Positions 45,886 through 57,869 of a DNA stretch of 64,000 bases are shown piece by piece. The notes under the pieces are model-generated. The model worked only from the letters and a program-made list of their open reading frames with translations, had not been told where the DNA came from and searched no databases. Origin of the DNA: Daedaleopsis sinensis (taxonomy: Eukaryota; Basidiomycota; Agaricomycetes; Polyporales; Polyporaceae). The translations under genes and the position numbers were made by a program. How positions within the stretch are numbered: the first letter of the stretch is position 1; every line of letters starts with the position of its first letter. The DNA lies in assembly GCA_033807695.1 (NCBI GenBank), contig CM066307.1, positions 4,092,001 through 4,156,000 on the forward strand. Reading direction: 5' to 3'.

Positions 45886-48800
45886 CTAATTGTCTCCCAT
45901 ATTGGTATCATCGCCCAATTTGTCGGTGACCAACTGGTTGTGGACCTCCGCAGCCTTTCCCAGCGATGTGGCGCCCTTCGAAAAATTGAGGGTGAAGTCG
46001 TACAGCTCGTCGATGATATGGAGGTCGTCGATCTTGCCCGGTGGCTGAGCCTTGAGCCAGTCCTCGTCATAACAATTCCGCCACAACCCTGCAGGAGCCT
46101 CAGAGTCCACCACCTTGGCACCTTCCTTTCGAATACGCTGGCGTGGGCCCCGGCCGCCCCGCGAGCGGTTGGTAAGAGCGTCGGCGAAGTACCTCCAGTC
46201 GATAGCGGCGAAGAAATCCCTCAGCTCAGCGCTCTGCCAAGCAGCCTCGATGATGACGAATTTCCCCTGGACGCGTGCCATGTCGTCCTCAGCCTCGTCG
46301 CCACTCATATGAACGGTAGTCAGCAGAGAGAACAGCTCGTAATGCTGCTCAAGTTGGTAGATCGCAACGACCCAGCAACGGTTGACGTATGTCTTTAACA
46401 TAGTTGGTTAGCTAGAGTTGCACAGCACACACGTTCAAAGCTGACAACTAACCGTCTCCTTGCGGCTGTTGATCTTGTTCTGCCTCTTCCTTCGTTCCAC
46501 GACCTCTGGGGGTGGAGGCTTGAAGGATTGCCTCCATTTGAGTCGTGCATGATCCATGTGAGCATCCAGCGCCAGAGCCACCTGCTCGACGGTGAAGAAG
46601 CGAGAAGGGATCGCAGGAGCATTGCGATAGGATCCTCCGGCCACAGATTCCATCATGTGCCGTGAAAAGAAGCACCGTGCTCCTTCATTGAATGGGTCTC
46701 GCTTCCACCCGGTGTTGAAGCTGATGCGAAAGGTCTTCCTAGTGAAGTACTTGCCCTTCTTCAACTCGAACTGCTCGCGTTCCTCCTCGGTGACTGGTGG
46801 GCAGCATTGGCCAAGCTCGTTGAGGTTCCTGCAGCAGAGCAACCACAGCATGTGAGCCCTGACCGCTGCCTGAACTGAAGTCAGATAGTGAACTTGAGAA
46901 ATCATGCTGCTGAGCTCACCTGAAAGCGGTTTAGGAAAGTCTGGTCAGGGTTTGCACGTTCGCTGGCAGTCATCTGAGCGATCATGGCTGCTTCATCTTC
47001 CACAGAAGTAGGTGATATGTAGGGTGTCTTCCACCCATCCAGTGAGACGAAGTTCGTGGTCTTCGGAGGTTTCTTCGGAGCATGGCGTGACGGTGTCTCC
47101 TGGTGCTCCTGGACGTCGTCTTCATCAGAGCCGGAAGATACTGCTGCGAGCTCGGCAGAAAGGTCTTCACGAGGGGTAGCCGCATTGGCAAGGAATATGC
47201 GGGAAGCCTTTGATCGTGGTGCTCGCCCACTTTGCCTTGGTGTCGGAGCAGTTCCAGGCCGAAACTGTCTTGAGGGGGTGCGAGGGGATCCCACGTTCAT
47301 GTTCGAAATCTGGTTGCTCATGGCGTTGAGGCTCTCCAAGACTTGTGACCTATCGAGCTACGGTCAGCTGGATAGTAGGGGAAGTGAGGACGGTGTGCAA
47401 CTCACTGGAATTTGCCATGAGAGTCGAGGCTGTCCTCGATATGATCCATCCGGTTCATCAGCAAGAGGGTCAGCTCGGACTTGGGAACGTCCTGTTTCTC
47501 ATAGATGAGACTCGGCGATCAACAGAGCAGCGGAGTAGATACCTTGGGAGGTGTATGACGATCGGCTGCCCGACCCTTCCCTTTCCCTTTTGATGGTCCA
47601 GCCTGAGCTTGTGTGCCGGTTGCAGGTTCAACCCTGTCGGGCTGCATGGCAGGCCAGGTGTGATCATCTTCGTCCCCCATGACTTCATCCTACAGCATGC
47701 GCGCTGGTCAGCTTACCGCGATTACGAGAAGACTGAACCGCAAACCTGTTCGAGTGGACCTCGTGCGGGTCGCTCCTCCTGACCAGCGTTTTGGAAGCGC
47801 ACTGTCTTTGATGACGGTGGATTCTTGAAAGAGACCCCGAAGCCTTCGTGAGCTTGTACCCTAGCTGGAGGCTGGTTCTGAGACCGAGGCGGCCTGGTAG
47901 CTTGCTGTGAGGGCGCAGCAGGGTTTGCAGTCTGGACGGGTTGAGATGATGGGTAGTGTTGGGTGGGGAGCGGTTGCAAACCATGTTGCTGGAGAGGTTG
48001 CATGTGACGGTGGCCGTACTCGACGGCCGGGTAGGGTGGCGCGTAGTCAACTGGAGGGTGAGAAGGTGCACGTCCGTGTGCGACGGCCTGAGGCGCATGT
48101 GCACGCTCAGGATGAGGGTGCCAAGAAGGTGCACCACCGTGCACAATGGGCGGCGCATGAACGTACTCCACAGGACGGTGTGGCGGCGCTCGAGCATATG
48201 TGATGGGAGGCGCATGAGCGTACTCAACCGGAGGCTGCGACGGCGCGCGCGGGTACATAGCGGGGGGTGCGTGTGACGGTGCATGCGCATACACGACGGG
48301 AGGCCCGTGAGCGTACTCGACAGGAGGGTACGATGGCGCAATGGTGTACTCGGTGGTTGGTTGCAAAGGAGCGTAGCCATTGGGTGGGTAGGAAGGTGCG
48401 CCGTACGGCTGAGAAGGCGCGCCGTACGGCTGAGCCGACGGCTGAGCGGGGTGCTGTGGGTATCCTCTGACCGCCTGTTGAGTCTGAGATGGATTTTGGT
48501 AGCGGTCGGGCAAAGGGCGTGACGACTGGCGGGAGTACGCGATGGGGTCTTGGGATGGTCCCGCCGCCAGCTGTCGTGACCCTGCAGCGTATTGAGGAGG
48601 CACACGGGGTTGTTGGGAAGCTTGGCGAGTGGTCGAAGAGCCAGCCTGGGAGGGATATTCCATTTCACGAGCGGCCGTCCGGGGCTCTTGAGTCTGCCCG
48701 GGGTAGTCTGAGGCGTCAGATGAGTTCATCGGAGCCTCGGCAAAGTCGATGGCCATCCGGGGCTCTTGAGTCTGCCCGGAGTAGTCTGAGGCGTCAGACG

Positions 48801-49528
48801 AGTTCACCGGAGCCTCGGTGAAGTCGATTAGCATTGAGTCACCCTCTGCCAGTGGTGGCTCAGCAACGGCGCCTGGCTGACCAGCAGCCTCCCGTGGCTC
48901 AGCAACGGCACCTGGCTGGCCAGCAGCCTCCTGTGTAGCAGTCTCGTCCATTGCGTCAAGCGATCTCCTGCCATACGCGCCCCAGTACTCGGCTGCACGT
49001 GCCTAACTCCTACAGTCAGAAGCTCAGAAGCTCATCCAATGCACGTCTGACCGCACCTGTGCTTCTGGGGAGATCAGATCCATCTGTCCGTTGTCGTCGT
49101 TCACGCGTGGCTTTGGCCGGCGTATCTCGGCGCGATTCTTGTACACTCTCTCCTTAAGGCCTAACGGTCTGGCCCAAGCCTAGCGTTGGCAACCGGTGAA
49201 TGGGACGCAACGTCCGAGGCGACGGAGGACTTACTGCGGAATGTGGCTTGATAGACTTGTCGTTGACCAGTATTTCGTGTCTGGTCTTCGTTCGTTTGAT
49301 ACCGGCGAGACTCGGCAGCTCCTCAGCCTCTGTCACAGTTTGGGTGGAGTCTTGTGGTTCGTGGCTGGTGGCGGGGGTCTCTACGGCTGTGGTTATCGCC
49401 GTAACCGGACCTGGAGCAACAGTGATTTTGTGCTCAACAGCCGGCTGTTGGTTGCTCGCGCCCACTTCACTCGTGGAAGGAAGAGAAGGAAGAGAGATCG
49501 AGGTAGGCTCGTGGTTGGGAGGATCCAT
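45886..49528 (-). CDS. Large proline-rich protein with conserved C-terminal domain (right copy)
   Basis: Paralogue of the 39,162-42,810 gene in the opposite orientation. The start at 49528 gives M-D-P-P-N-H-E-P-T. K-R-T-K-T-R-H-E-I-L-V-N-D-K matches the left [14 protein letters not shown] block and both have an intron directly after it. The next exon begins A-W-A-R-P (left A-W-A-G-P), and another starts A-R-A-A-E-Y-W-G (left A-H-T-A-A-Y-W-G). The proline-rich region differs: [11 protein letters not shown] type repeats replace the left Y-R-A-P-S type, and a short A-G-Q-P-G-A-V-A-E-P-type duplication precedes it. The C-terminal domain is well conserved ([16 protein letters not shown]). It appears intact. 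Confidence 0.7.
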
Positions 49529-49786
49529 GTGCAAGTTGCACGTCGACACGGCTTTTTAAATGGACGACCTTACCGAACCCAAACGCGCTTTCATCATGAA
49601 AGTGGCGTTGTCCGTTACTTTTCACTGACCATTGATGCTCACTAGGTTGCGCTTCACCATTCATCGAAGCATTGTTAGGTAGATATACAAATGTTACGTG
49701 AAGGACTTAATGTTCCAACCTACGCATGAGCGGCGGCGTCAGAATCTGGAGGTCGCTGAGGAGAAGGCACTCACCACGTGACCCCC

Positions 49787-50813
49787 TCAACTGGACAGAT
49801 CTCCATGCACACGAACCCTATAGATGCAAGTGGAGGCTGCGCCCCAGTTATCTACAATTTCTAGTATGACGAGGCCGAAGTCTAGCTCCAGCTCACGGAA
49901 GATTGGGCGAACGGGAAAGGTCTGGATTGGTGACGGGGCTTGAATATTATATGTGAAGTTGGCAAGGACGACGAAGTTGGGGACATTTTCGCCCGTCACA
50001 GGAGGTGCGTGTTGTTGTTCGTCGGCCTGGAGGAGAAGGTAGTGTTCGACTAGAAGTTGCTCGTTTCGATCCCCATCTATGACTCCCCACAGAACCATTC
50101 TCGAAGGAGCAACGCCGGGATCAGCAGCAAGCTCTACCGGTATGTGGTCGATTGTGATGAACGTTGGGTGAATGAAGTTGGGTAGCACGATCCCAAGCTG
50201 TCCATGAGATGCCGGTAAGTGCCAGCAGTTGCCGATGTGATTGTCGTCTGTGAGCGCGACAGTTGGAGGTGCCGCAGATTGTGTCGTGAGCTCCTCGTCG
50301 ACAATGGCGCCGTCTGCATGCAGAGCGAAATCTCGGAGTAGGACTGGGCCTTTTAGGAGAAGAGTGATGCGGTTGTCAATGTGCTGTTGAAGTTCTGGCG
50401 CGACGTAGGGCGTAGTATGTGACGTGGGGAGAAGGCGATACAATCGTGTAGGGGGACCTAGTCCTGAGGTCTTTGAGTAGATGTGGCCGGCGAGAAGGCT
50501 GAACCAGCCGTCACGAATTAAGAGGTACACGGCGATGACGATGATGGGGACCAAATGAACGAGGCGGTTTGTGGACGGTGCAAAAGAGACAGAGGGAAGG
50601 GCAGAGGGGTTGAGTACTGATGGAGAGACAGTCGGGGCGACCTCTTCTTGAGATTCGTCAGGCCATCGCACGCCTTTGCGTTGTTCTAGATTGCTCCTCA
50701 GGAGGAACGTTCGTTACAGAAACCGGGTGCCAATACGTACTGAGGTTCGTCTCTTTTCCACCTCCGAATCTCTTGGGGTTGAATTTCGCAAGACGGTCGT
50801 TGTCGGAGGACAT
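49787..50813 (-). CDS. SUN-domain membrane protein (right copy), 323 aa
   Basis: Exons 50813-50741 and 50685-49787 around a 55-nt intron (GTACGT...CTAG). Here the intron is not a multiple of three, so splicing is required, which confirms the intron of the left copy. The product opens M-S-S-D-N-D-R-L-A-K-F-N-P. A hydrophobic helix (V-P-I-I-V-I-A-V-Y-L-L-I) precedes the SUN region with V-L-L-R-D-F-A-L-H-A-D-G-A, N-H-I-G-N-C-W and R-M-V-L-W-G-V-I-D-G. About three quarters of residues match the left copy by eye. 258 bp from the start of the proline-rich gene. Confidence 0.75.
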
Positions 50814-51060
50814 GTCGGCAATGGTGTCGAGGACGAGTGGCTCTGGCTCGAGACGGACGCGGATGAGCAACAAAGCGCGCGTCTGGGCGCACGTCGGAGG
50901 CGCGTAGGCTCACGTGGGCGCTCATTTCGGCACACGACGCCTCACGGTTGGATTCTGGAACGAGGAATGGTGCGCGAGAGCGAGAACGTAGCCAGAACAT
51001 CGCGAGAGTGAACAAATCTAATACACCACTCCTTTAGAACTACGTTGTACTACATGCTCT

Positions 51061-52989
51061 CTACCGCACACGCAGGAGCCGGATGAATTTGCTGTTCTCG
51101 GCCTTAGTCGACTTCTTTGCGGCCTTCGCAGCTTTAATGGTCGTCCCGAGCTCGGCTAGCTGGAATAGAGAGGCCTGGTTGAATAAGACGATCGACCCTC
51201 TACCGGAGACCTCGTTCAAACGACGAGAGTTCTTTTGAGTGGGGCGGGAGCCATCCAGAGTGGTGACGAACTCCATGTCTGTCACGCTGATCAGCTGCGG
51301 ACGCTTCGATGGGACGCTGGTGATCGCACCTGTGACGTTCACGTTGAAGTGCATGAATAGTGACGAAGGGTAAAGCATAACCACCCCGGGTGGCATCTCA
51401 ATGATGAGCCCTGCCTCCCACAGGACGAGCCATGCTTTCTCTTTAGAGTTGAACCGACCTACAATCGTTCAGACGACTGAAATTTGATGATTACTGGGAA
51501 AACTCACCGTATACAAACACCGCGCACATCATCAGCGCTAGGTTCTTTGCGTCGACGTGCGGTCTAGTCATAACGCCGCGAACGCTACCACGAGGACCGT
51601 TTATGCAGAAATTGTACCAATGACCATATTGGGGGCAGGCGATGTGGTCGGGGTACCCCATCCTCTTCAAGGACTCTTGGCATGCCCGAACGCGGTCCAC
51701 CAACGCAGGAAACCGCTGCTGAAAACACTTGGCAGCATGGTTGCTGCTCAGAGTTGTCAGCACCCGGATGGGCCAGGCACATCTGTAGCGTGAGGGAGAA
51801 GACTCACATGACCCGCCTGATAGGACCGTTTGGATCGTCAATCAGCGCGTCCGAGTTTGCACGGTGCGCCCGATGGAAGGCAGTCAGTTCCGGCTTCTAA
51901 ACGCCAATGGGGCTCAGTGAGCAACGGAGGTACAAACAATTGCACGACGCACCGCTTTGATCTGACGATCAACCCCAATCACCATGAACCAATGGAACCC
52001 ACGGCGATTTTGCCCTATTATACTGTCACCGAGCATGCCGCACTTGTTCATGTACTCAGTGCATGCCGCCTCTACGTCGTCCAACAACTGACTGTCGTCT
52101 TTAGTCATCCAGAGGGGAACGCTCGCTCTGTAGGCAATGATGGTGCCGTCTGCGGCCAAGAATATCGTAGCAGCACTGGATACGTTGGTCTGAGCACGAG
52201 GCAAATACCCTACATGTCGCGGAACTCTGCATACCCCTCGTATGGGACCTGGCGGAATCCCTCCTTCTGCATCAACGCGTGGATGTCGCCGGTGTCATAC
52301 ATCTTCTGAAGCATCTTCGCATCAAATGCACGATGGTTGTAGTCTTTTCCAGACCATCCATCGACAGTGGCTGGGAGGACTCCGGCGGCAGCCTATTGAA
52401 CAGCTCAGCACGGCGTGTCGTGGGGAATGAAGCAATCGAGACACGCCACGTACTACCGCATCCATGACCTTCTCAGCTGGGTGCTTTTCGCCCTTGGCCA
52501 CCTTCTTGTCGAACCATGCGAGCCTCCTACGTTTTTGCTTCTCGGCACGCGACTACCGGCACGCGATGAGATTCGAGGCGTCAGCGAGTGACGAGCAGGA
52601 ACCAACCAAAGATTCAACGACGATTGGGACCTATAGCGAGGGCTTAGGGAGGAGCAAAATGGGGTGAGATGCTTGGACGAACCCACCTCATCAGCGTGAA
52701 GGTTTGCAGTCGTCGCGTCAGCTGCGACAGCGACACCGGCGATCAATGGGTCTTCGGCGCCCTGCTCGGAGGCTAAGACGATCGTCTGCAGAAGGTCTGG
52801 GGTAGTCACGGCCTCCACAGCGTCGTCTTCATCGCGCGCGGGGAACCTGCGAAGGGCAAAGTAAGTCGCGTGCCCACATAGGCGCGGTGGCAGATGTACA
52901 ATTTTTGTACGGCGCATTGTGCGGCCTCCTCCCTCGAGATGGTCTGCGAGTGCGAACGTTTCACTGAGGGGCGTCAGTTTGAGTCGCAC
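51061..52989 (-). CDS. Basidiomycete protein with HxD motif, possible 2OG/Fe(II) oxygenase-like fold
   Basis: Multi-exon gene. Early exons give a variable N-terminus and a basic R-A-E-K-Q-K-R-R-R-L-A-W segment (about 52,540). Next come V-L-P-A-T-V-D-G-W-S-G-K-D-Y (about 52,380) and a region around 52,200-51,830. The conserved core follows: N-F-C-I-N-G-P, R-P-H-V-D-A-K-N-L-A, W-L-V-L-W-E-A-G, M-P-P-G-V-V-M-L-Y-P-S-S-L, a histidine in F-M-H-F-N-V, and G-R-G-S-I-V-L-F-N-Q, to the stop at 51061. The H-V-D plus distal H pattern on alternating strands resembles the double-stranded beta-helix iron-binding triad; I infer this from motif only. It has no counterpart in the left arm. Start and first introns are uncertain. 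Confidence 0.6.
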
Positions 52990-53509
52990 GGCCGCAACTC
53001 GATGCGTACTTGTGCGAGGAGGCGAGGGGGAACAACACTGGCTGGTGCGAGGAGCAACTGACGGCGGAGGGGAGGAAGAAAAGAAGTCGGAGGACAGTCG
53101 ACTGGCGTCACAGGTGACACAGCCTCACGTCAATCATTGATTGACGCTCTGAGAAGCGCATTCCCAATTCGCCCGCGCCTTTTGAAAGCTTAATTAATTC
53201 TCGGAACGCAAGCTCGCAGCGACTAGTACTCGCACAGAGCGCACGCAAAGCTCGCTCGGGTCTAACTAAGTACCTCAGGCCTCAAGCCCGCCTCGGCTCC
53301 TCCCGCACAAGGTTCCGGAGCCTGCTCGCACGCGTACATTGAACCATGAAGGTGAACGCGCCGAGTGGAGGTACGTTCAAGGGGGCCCACACAGGAGCAG
53401 CGACGCAAGAACTTCAAGTTCCGTCGGATGCGTCGCCTTCTTTCGGCAGGGGGGCTCGTCGCGCACGCCGCCGGTCCGCTTGACCTCGCGACGCACGCCC
53501 GCGAGGAAG

Positions 53510-53670
53510 GTACAGGCGCGAGGTCCGCGCGCAGTTCGGTCGTCCCTCGACGCAGAGGGGCTGTCACGCGCGAGGTCGCCGAATCCCCCGCGAGGTCCGC
53601 GCGCAGCTCAGTCGTCCCTCGACGCAGAGGGGCTGTTGTCATGCGCGAGGTCGCCGAATCCCACTCGACA
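53510..53670. repeat. Two-copy direct repeat of about 75 bp
   Basis: GCGAGGTCCGCGCGCAG, then TCGTCCCTCGACGCAGAGGG, then GCGAGGTCGCCGAATCCC, occurs twice in tandem. The overlapping + ORFs (53339-53772) are probably not genes. Confidence 0.75.
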
Positions 53671-54232
53671 GCCCGTGATTCCCCGCGCAGAAGGGCAGTC
53701 ATGCACGGACGGAACTTCGACGCGGTTGGGAGTGGGTGGAAAATCCTGCTACAGTGCCACTTGAAAGTTTGACGACGATGAGCTCATTGCGACTCACCCG
53801 ACTTATATATATACCCCAGAGCGGGCTCGCGCGACGCGCGACGCGTCTATTCACGTGACTGAACCTTAATTTTGTTGATAGTAGACCCCGGGGCCGCCGG
53901 CGGCCCGTCACGCGTCAAGTTCGCCTCCCCCGAGACTCGAGTCTTGTAGTAGCTATAGCTGGCGGCGCCCCTCAATCAGGCCGTGGCAAGCGAGCGCGAG
54001 CGACGGGGCGTACATGGAGGGTGTGGGGAACGCGTCGATAACAGCACAGGGCCGTCGCCCAAGGTCGCGGCGGGGGAGACGGTGAAGGGGCAGCGCGCTA
54101 CGGGCGATGAGGTACGCAGCCAACGCGCGCGAAGACGGCCCATGCGCAGAGTCACATATTCATACAGCAGTACAAAAGAGATTCGTTCTACCGGCAGTTT
54201 GCTCGCCACTACTCCATTCGCTAGCGTTGGCC

Positions 54233-55303
54233 TCAATGGCCCTCACCGTCCGCCACACCATGCCCCTCCTCATCGTCCTCGCCATGCTCCCCACCGTTCG
54301 CCTCGACTTGCTCCTCGACATGCTCCCCGCCCTGCGCCACGCCGTGAGCCGCCCCGACGTGCGCGCCCTGAGCCTCCCCGACGTGCGCGCCCTGAGCCTC
54401 CCCGACGTGCGCGCCCTGAGCCTCCCCGACGTGTGCGCCCTGAGCCTCCCCGACTTGCGCGCCGTGCGCCTCCTCGAGGTCAGCGCCGTGAGCCTCCCCG
54501 AGGTCCGCGCCGTGCGCCTCCTCGTTGTCAGCGCCGTGAGCCTCCCCGAGGTCCGCGCCGCGCGCCTCGCCGTGGTTAACTCCGACCTCGCGGCTGTCGC
54601 CACGGGCGGGTCCAGCGTCGCGAAGAATTTGGCCCACGACGTCATCCACGAGCCTTAAGGCAGTGCGTTGACGGAGACTGTCTGCCTCTTTCATTCGGCT
54701 GATGAGGGACGAGAACTTCCAGAACTTGAGGTCCTCGCCGAACTCGAAGATGAAGTGGTCTTCGCCCCGCTCTCTAAGGTCTCGAAACTTGAACTCAAAA
54801 AGTGTCTGGGGGACATAGGCGTCGTTAGTGGTTTGAGCGTCGCCCAAAACGAACCGTCGTTGCTCGTACCTCGTTTGAGGTCACAAACAACCTCGGGTCT
54901 GGCAGCATGACCGGCTGAGCGAACGAAGGTGGGGTGGTGTTCTCGTTGCAGATCACCAGAAAATCTACGATGTTGTGAGCGAGGCCCGAGTCGAGAAGGC
55001 AACTATACGCACATTGCATTTCGCTACACTGTGCGAATATCAGGCGCACATTGTTGACATCTCCTGAGCCTCGACCATCGGACTTAGCCCAACTCATCTT
55101 GGAAATTGGCTCGGAGAAGAGAACGAGTGCTTGGCTGCAAACTCCTTGAGGTCGGGGATCCCAACCCAGTGATGGATACGTACCTGAACAAGGCCATGAT
55201 GCTTGAGCTTGAGTGGCGCAGAGGTGGGTAGGTGGTTGAGAAGTTGAAGGCCCTCGTTCCATGATGCGGCGTTGAAGAGGGTTGCGGAAAGCGCACTGGA
55301 CAA
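54233..55303 (-). CDS. Putative helical-repeat protein with 8-residue tail repeats
   Basis: Probable multi-exon gene. Exons upstream of 54,990 carry L-I-F-A-Q-C-S-E-M-Q-C-A-Y and N-I-V-D-F-L. The main exon (54,847 to the stop at 54,233) holds F-E-F-K-F-R-D-L and L-I-S-R-M-K-E-A-D, then R-L-V-D-D-V-V, in a style I associate with armadillo-like helical proteins of Agaricomycetes. The C-terminus is a low-complexity tail of repeats of the type G-E-A-Q-G-A-H-V and variants, encoded by a 24-nt tandem repeat (54,340-54,560). The repeat frame is also open on the other strand (54,107-54,658), but the upstream context favours the - strand. First exon unsure. Confidence 0.5.
54340..54560. repeat. 24-nt coding minisatellite
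   Basis: GTGCGCGCCCTGAGCCTCCC followed by CGAC, and variants, in tandem. It encodes 8-residue repeats on the - strand. Confidence 0.8.
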
Positions 55304-55629
55304 AGGAGATTACGAGGTGGGTTGAAGAACAGACAAAGGAGGTCCTCTCGAGGCGATGACTCGGATTCTTACCGGGTAAGTACGCGACTCAGGTGATCTG
55401 TGACGATGAGCTGTGACACCACGCGTCCTTCAGCGTCTGTCAGAGCTCCGCCGCTAGCGCGCGTCTACTAGTAATCAAGCTGGCGTCGAGGTCACCTACT
55501 AAGTACTAAGGCCCCGAGAGAACGGTTACAGTAGCTTCTCTCCAGAGCTGCAGCCTCCATTGAACACTAGCGTTAAGTACAATGCTTGTGCCAAAAATTT
55601 GGTAGCGATGCCGACTGGCTCCGGACCCC

Positions 55630-55735
55630 AGTGCGCCTCCGAGTCCCCGCCTCCCCGCCTCCCGAGTCCCCGCCTCCCCGCCTCCCGCCTCCCCGCCTCC
55701 CGCCTCCCCGCCGCCCCGCCGCCCCGCATCCCCGT
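55630..55735. repeat. CCGCCTCCC low-complexity tract
   Basis: Iterations of CCCGCCTCC and GCCCCG between two right-arm genes; a mirror G-rich tract on the other strand explains the ORFs there. Confidence 0.8.
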
Positions 55736-55854
55736 GCTTTCTCGCACCGCTTCCACGTACCGCCTCCCCGCTTCCTGCTTCCCGCTGCCCTACCTCCCCC
55801 ACCACGAGCCGCGCGGATGACCAGCCTCGACGCCTGCATTCCTAGCCGCAGCGT

Positions 55855-57436
55855 TCAGGAAGGGATAAGAGCCCTCTTCAGACGTTCTTGGTCTGGACGA
55901 CCGAGAGAGGGAGAAGCTCCATCGCTGAGGCGCACGACGTCGGCCCGGAACTTGATTTTGCCCTCGTTGAGCCGTATGGCGCCACGTTCAATACTGGCGA
56001 TATGCACTTCGAGGGGAATGGCGTCGGAAGCCAGCTCCGGAGCGCTGAGCTTATCACGTAGCTCGGAGAGCTCTGCTTCGATGGTCAAGAGTGTCTCGGT
56101 GGTAGCGACGACGTGGGCGACGGCGAGGTTGCGGTACCAGTCAAGGCTTCGGAGGATTTCGACGTGCCGGGTCAACTGATAGAGTTTGGCCTTGTTCCCA
56201 CCGACGACAGTCCAGAGTTGAGAAAGAACGTCTCCGACTGCGGCTTCTGTGACGGTAAGTTCCTGCTGAGACAACATGCGAATGTTGTAGAGCTTCTCTT
56301 CAAGACTGTCCAATTCGGCAGCGACGGTAGAAGCTTCGACGATGACTCGCGCGACCTCGGATGACAGAACGGCCATGATGGACTTGAACATCTCGACAGC
56401 GGTCTGCTCGGCGTCGACGTCGGCGGACGCCTGAGAGTCTGCGAGCGCACGAAGCGCGTGCTCATCGAAAGCTAGGACGCTTTTGGGTCGGTGAGCATGC
56501 GTCCGGGGAGAGAGAGCCGATGAGCGAAGGAACTCACGTGTCGACTACGCCATAGAGCTTAGCAGAGAATAGCTGTAGGTCGCGTCCAACCTCTTTTGCG
56601 CCCTGCGCAAACTCCTCCAGAGACTTTGAAAGAACCTGCCGACCGGCGAAGTTGCTTCCCTTCACGACGATGACCAGGTCTTTGACAGCAAGCTCAGCGT
56701 GCTTGACCCCCAGAGCGAGCTGAGAACCTGCAGCAGATTGGGTGAGGAGCTGATCTAGAGTGCGGCTTTGGAGGGCCATGAGTTGGGGAAAGTCGATGCG
56801 CTGAATGTCGTCGACGGGCTTGCGACCAAGGTTCCCAAAGGTTGCCGTGAACGCGTCGGCAACGTTGGTTACGTGACAGGCAGAAAAACCGGGGAAGACG
56901 GCGCAGATGGGAGCTAGACTGTCCGCGGCCGCGTCGATTACGTGACCGAACAGGAAGAGCATCGTGTAGGCGACAAGGAAGAGGGTGAAAGGGGTCTTGA
57001 GCAAATGGATGACACTGCTCAAGATGTCGAGCGTAGACTTGAACACCAAGACAAAGAGGTTGCTCGCTTTCTCCTGTGAAGCCATACCAGCCTCGTCGCC
57101 GACGACATGGGGCGCCATCGGAGGCGCCACGACCGCGACCGGAGGCACCGCACCGCGTGGGACCAGAGGCACCACACCCTCGACCGGCGCGACGTAGGCC
57201 TGAACGTCGGCTCCGAGTCCAAAGTCGGGGGCAGCAGGCTGCGCGACATTGTTCTGGCGCCCTGTGCTAGCGCTAGCGCCGGCGCTCGTGCTTGCGGATG
57301 AGCCACTGCCCGAAGAGGCGCTGCCCGAAGGTTCGGAGGGCTACGCAGCTAATTGTGAGCAGCAATACGGGAATTACGAAGGTACACGTACCGCGGTCCC
57401 CTTTTTACGGTTTCGCGGAGAGGAGCGAGTGTACAT
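55855..57436 (-). CDS. Membrane and coiled-coil protein of unknown function
   Basis: The start at 57436 encodes M-Y-T-R-S-S-P-R-N-R-K-K. A short intron (57,390-57,340, GTACGT donor) follows. The next exon gives a Ser/Ala- and Pro/Val-rich segment, then hydrophobic helices (I-H-L-L-K-T-P-F-T-L-F-L-V-A-Y) near 56,990. After an intron at about 56,540-56,475 the last exon reads F-D-E-H-A-L-R-A-L-A-D-S and then a long helical coiled-coil region (M-F-K-S-I-M-A-V-L-S-S-E-V-A-R-V) to the stop at 55855. I recall the same architecture in many Agaricomycetes, always unannotated. It has no counterpart in the left arm. Confidence 0.7.
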
Positions 57437-57869
57437 GGTGACTGGGGTAAGAAGTGCAATGTTTGTTTTGACGAAAGGTGGGTTGAGATGAGATGAGAGT
57501 TCGCAGCGAGTGCGTAGCGCATGTATATGAGTCCCTTGGCTCTTGTGCCACTCGGGAAGTGCCTGCAAGAACAAAGGACGACGACCTTGCGTAACCCACG
57601 AGCCAAGTCCGTGATCGAGGGGAGTTGGGGTACGCACGCCTGCCTTCAAACTTATCGAGTGCGCCCAGGTCTTGGAGGAGAAAAGTGACGTCGTATTCGA
57701 GATATGTCCTTGATCTCGCGAATGTATACGGTACAGGAGATTGAAGGCAGAAACCGCAAAGCAGAGTCTTACATGGGGGTACGAATACGTGCAAACATAC
57801 GTCAGACAGGTGGTACAAGTAGGCGGTTGAGAGACGCTGGGGTGGTCGCGACCAAGGAAGAGGAGTCGT
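57437..57869. other. Intergenic, nothing recognised
   Basis: Short ORFs on both strands are not splice-compatible with the neighbouring genes. Confidence 0.4.

Noticed and set aside
50683..50741. Apparent frameshift in the right SUN copy
   Set aside because: A 55-nt intron restores the frame and matches a 51-nt intron in the left copy.
53339..53772. Two overlapping + ORFs of about 140 codons
   Set aside because: Produced by a 75-bp GC-rich direct repeat; no splice or family support.
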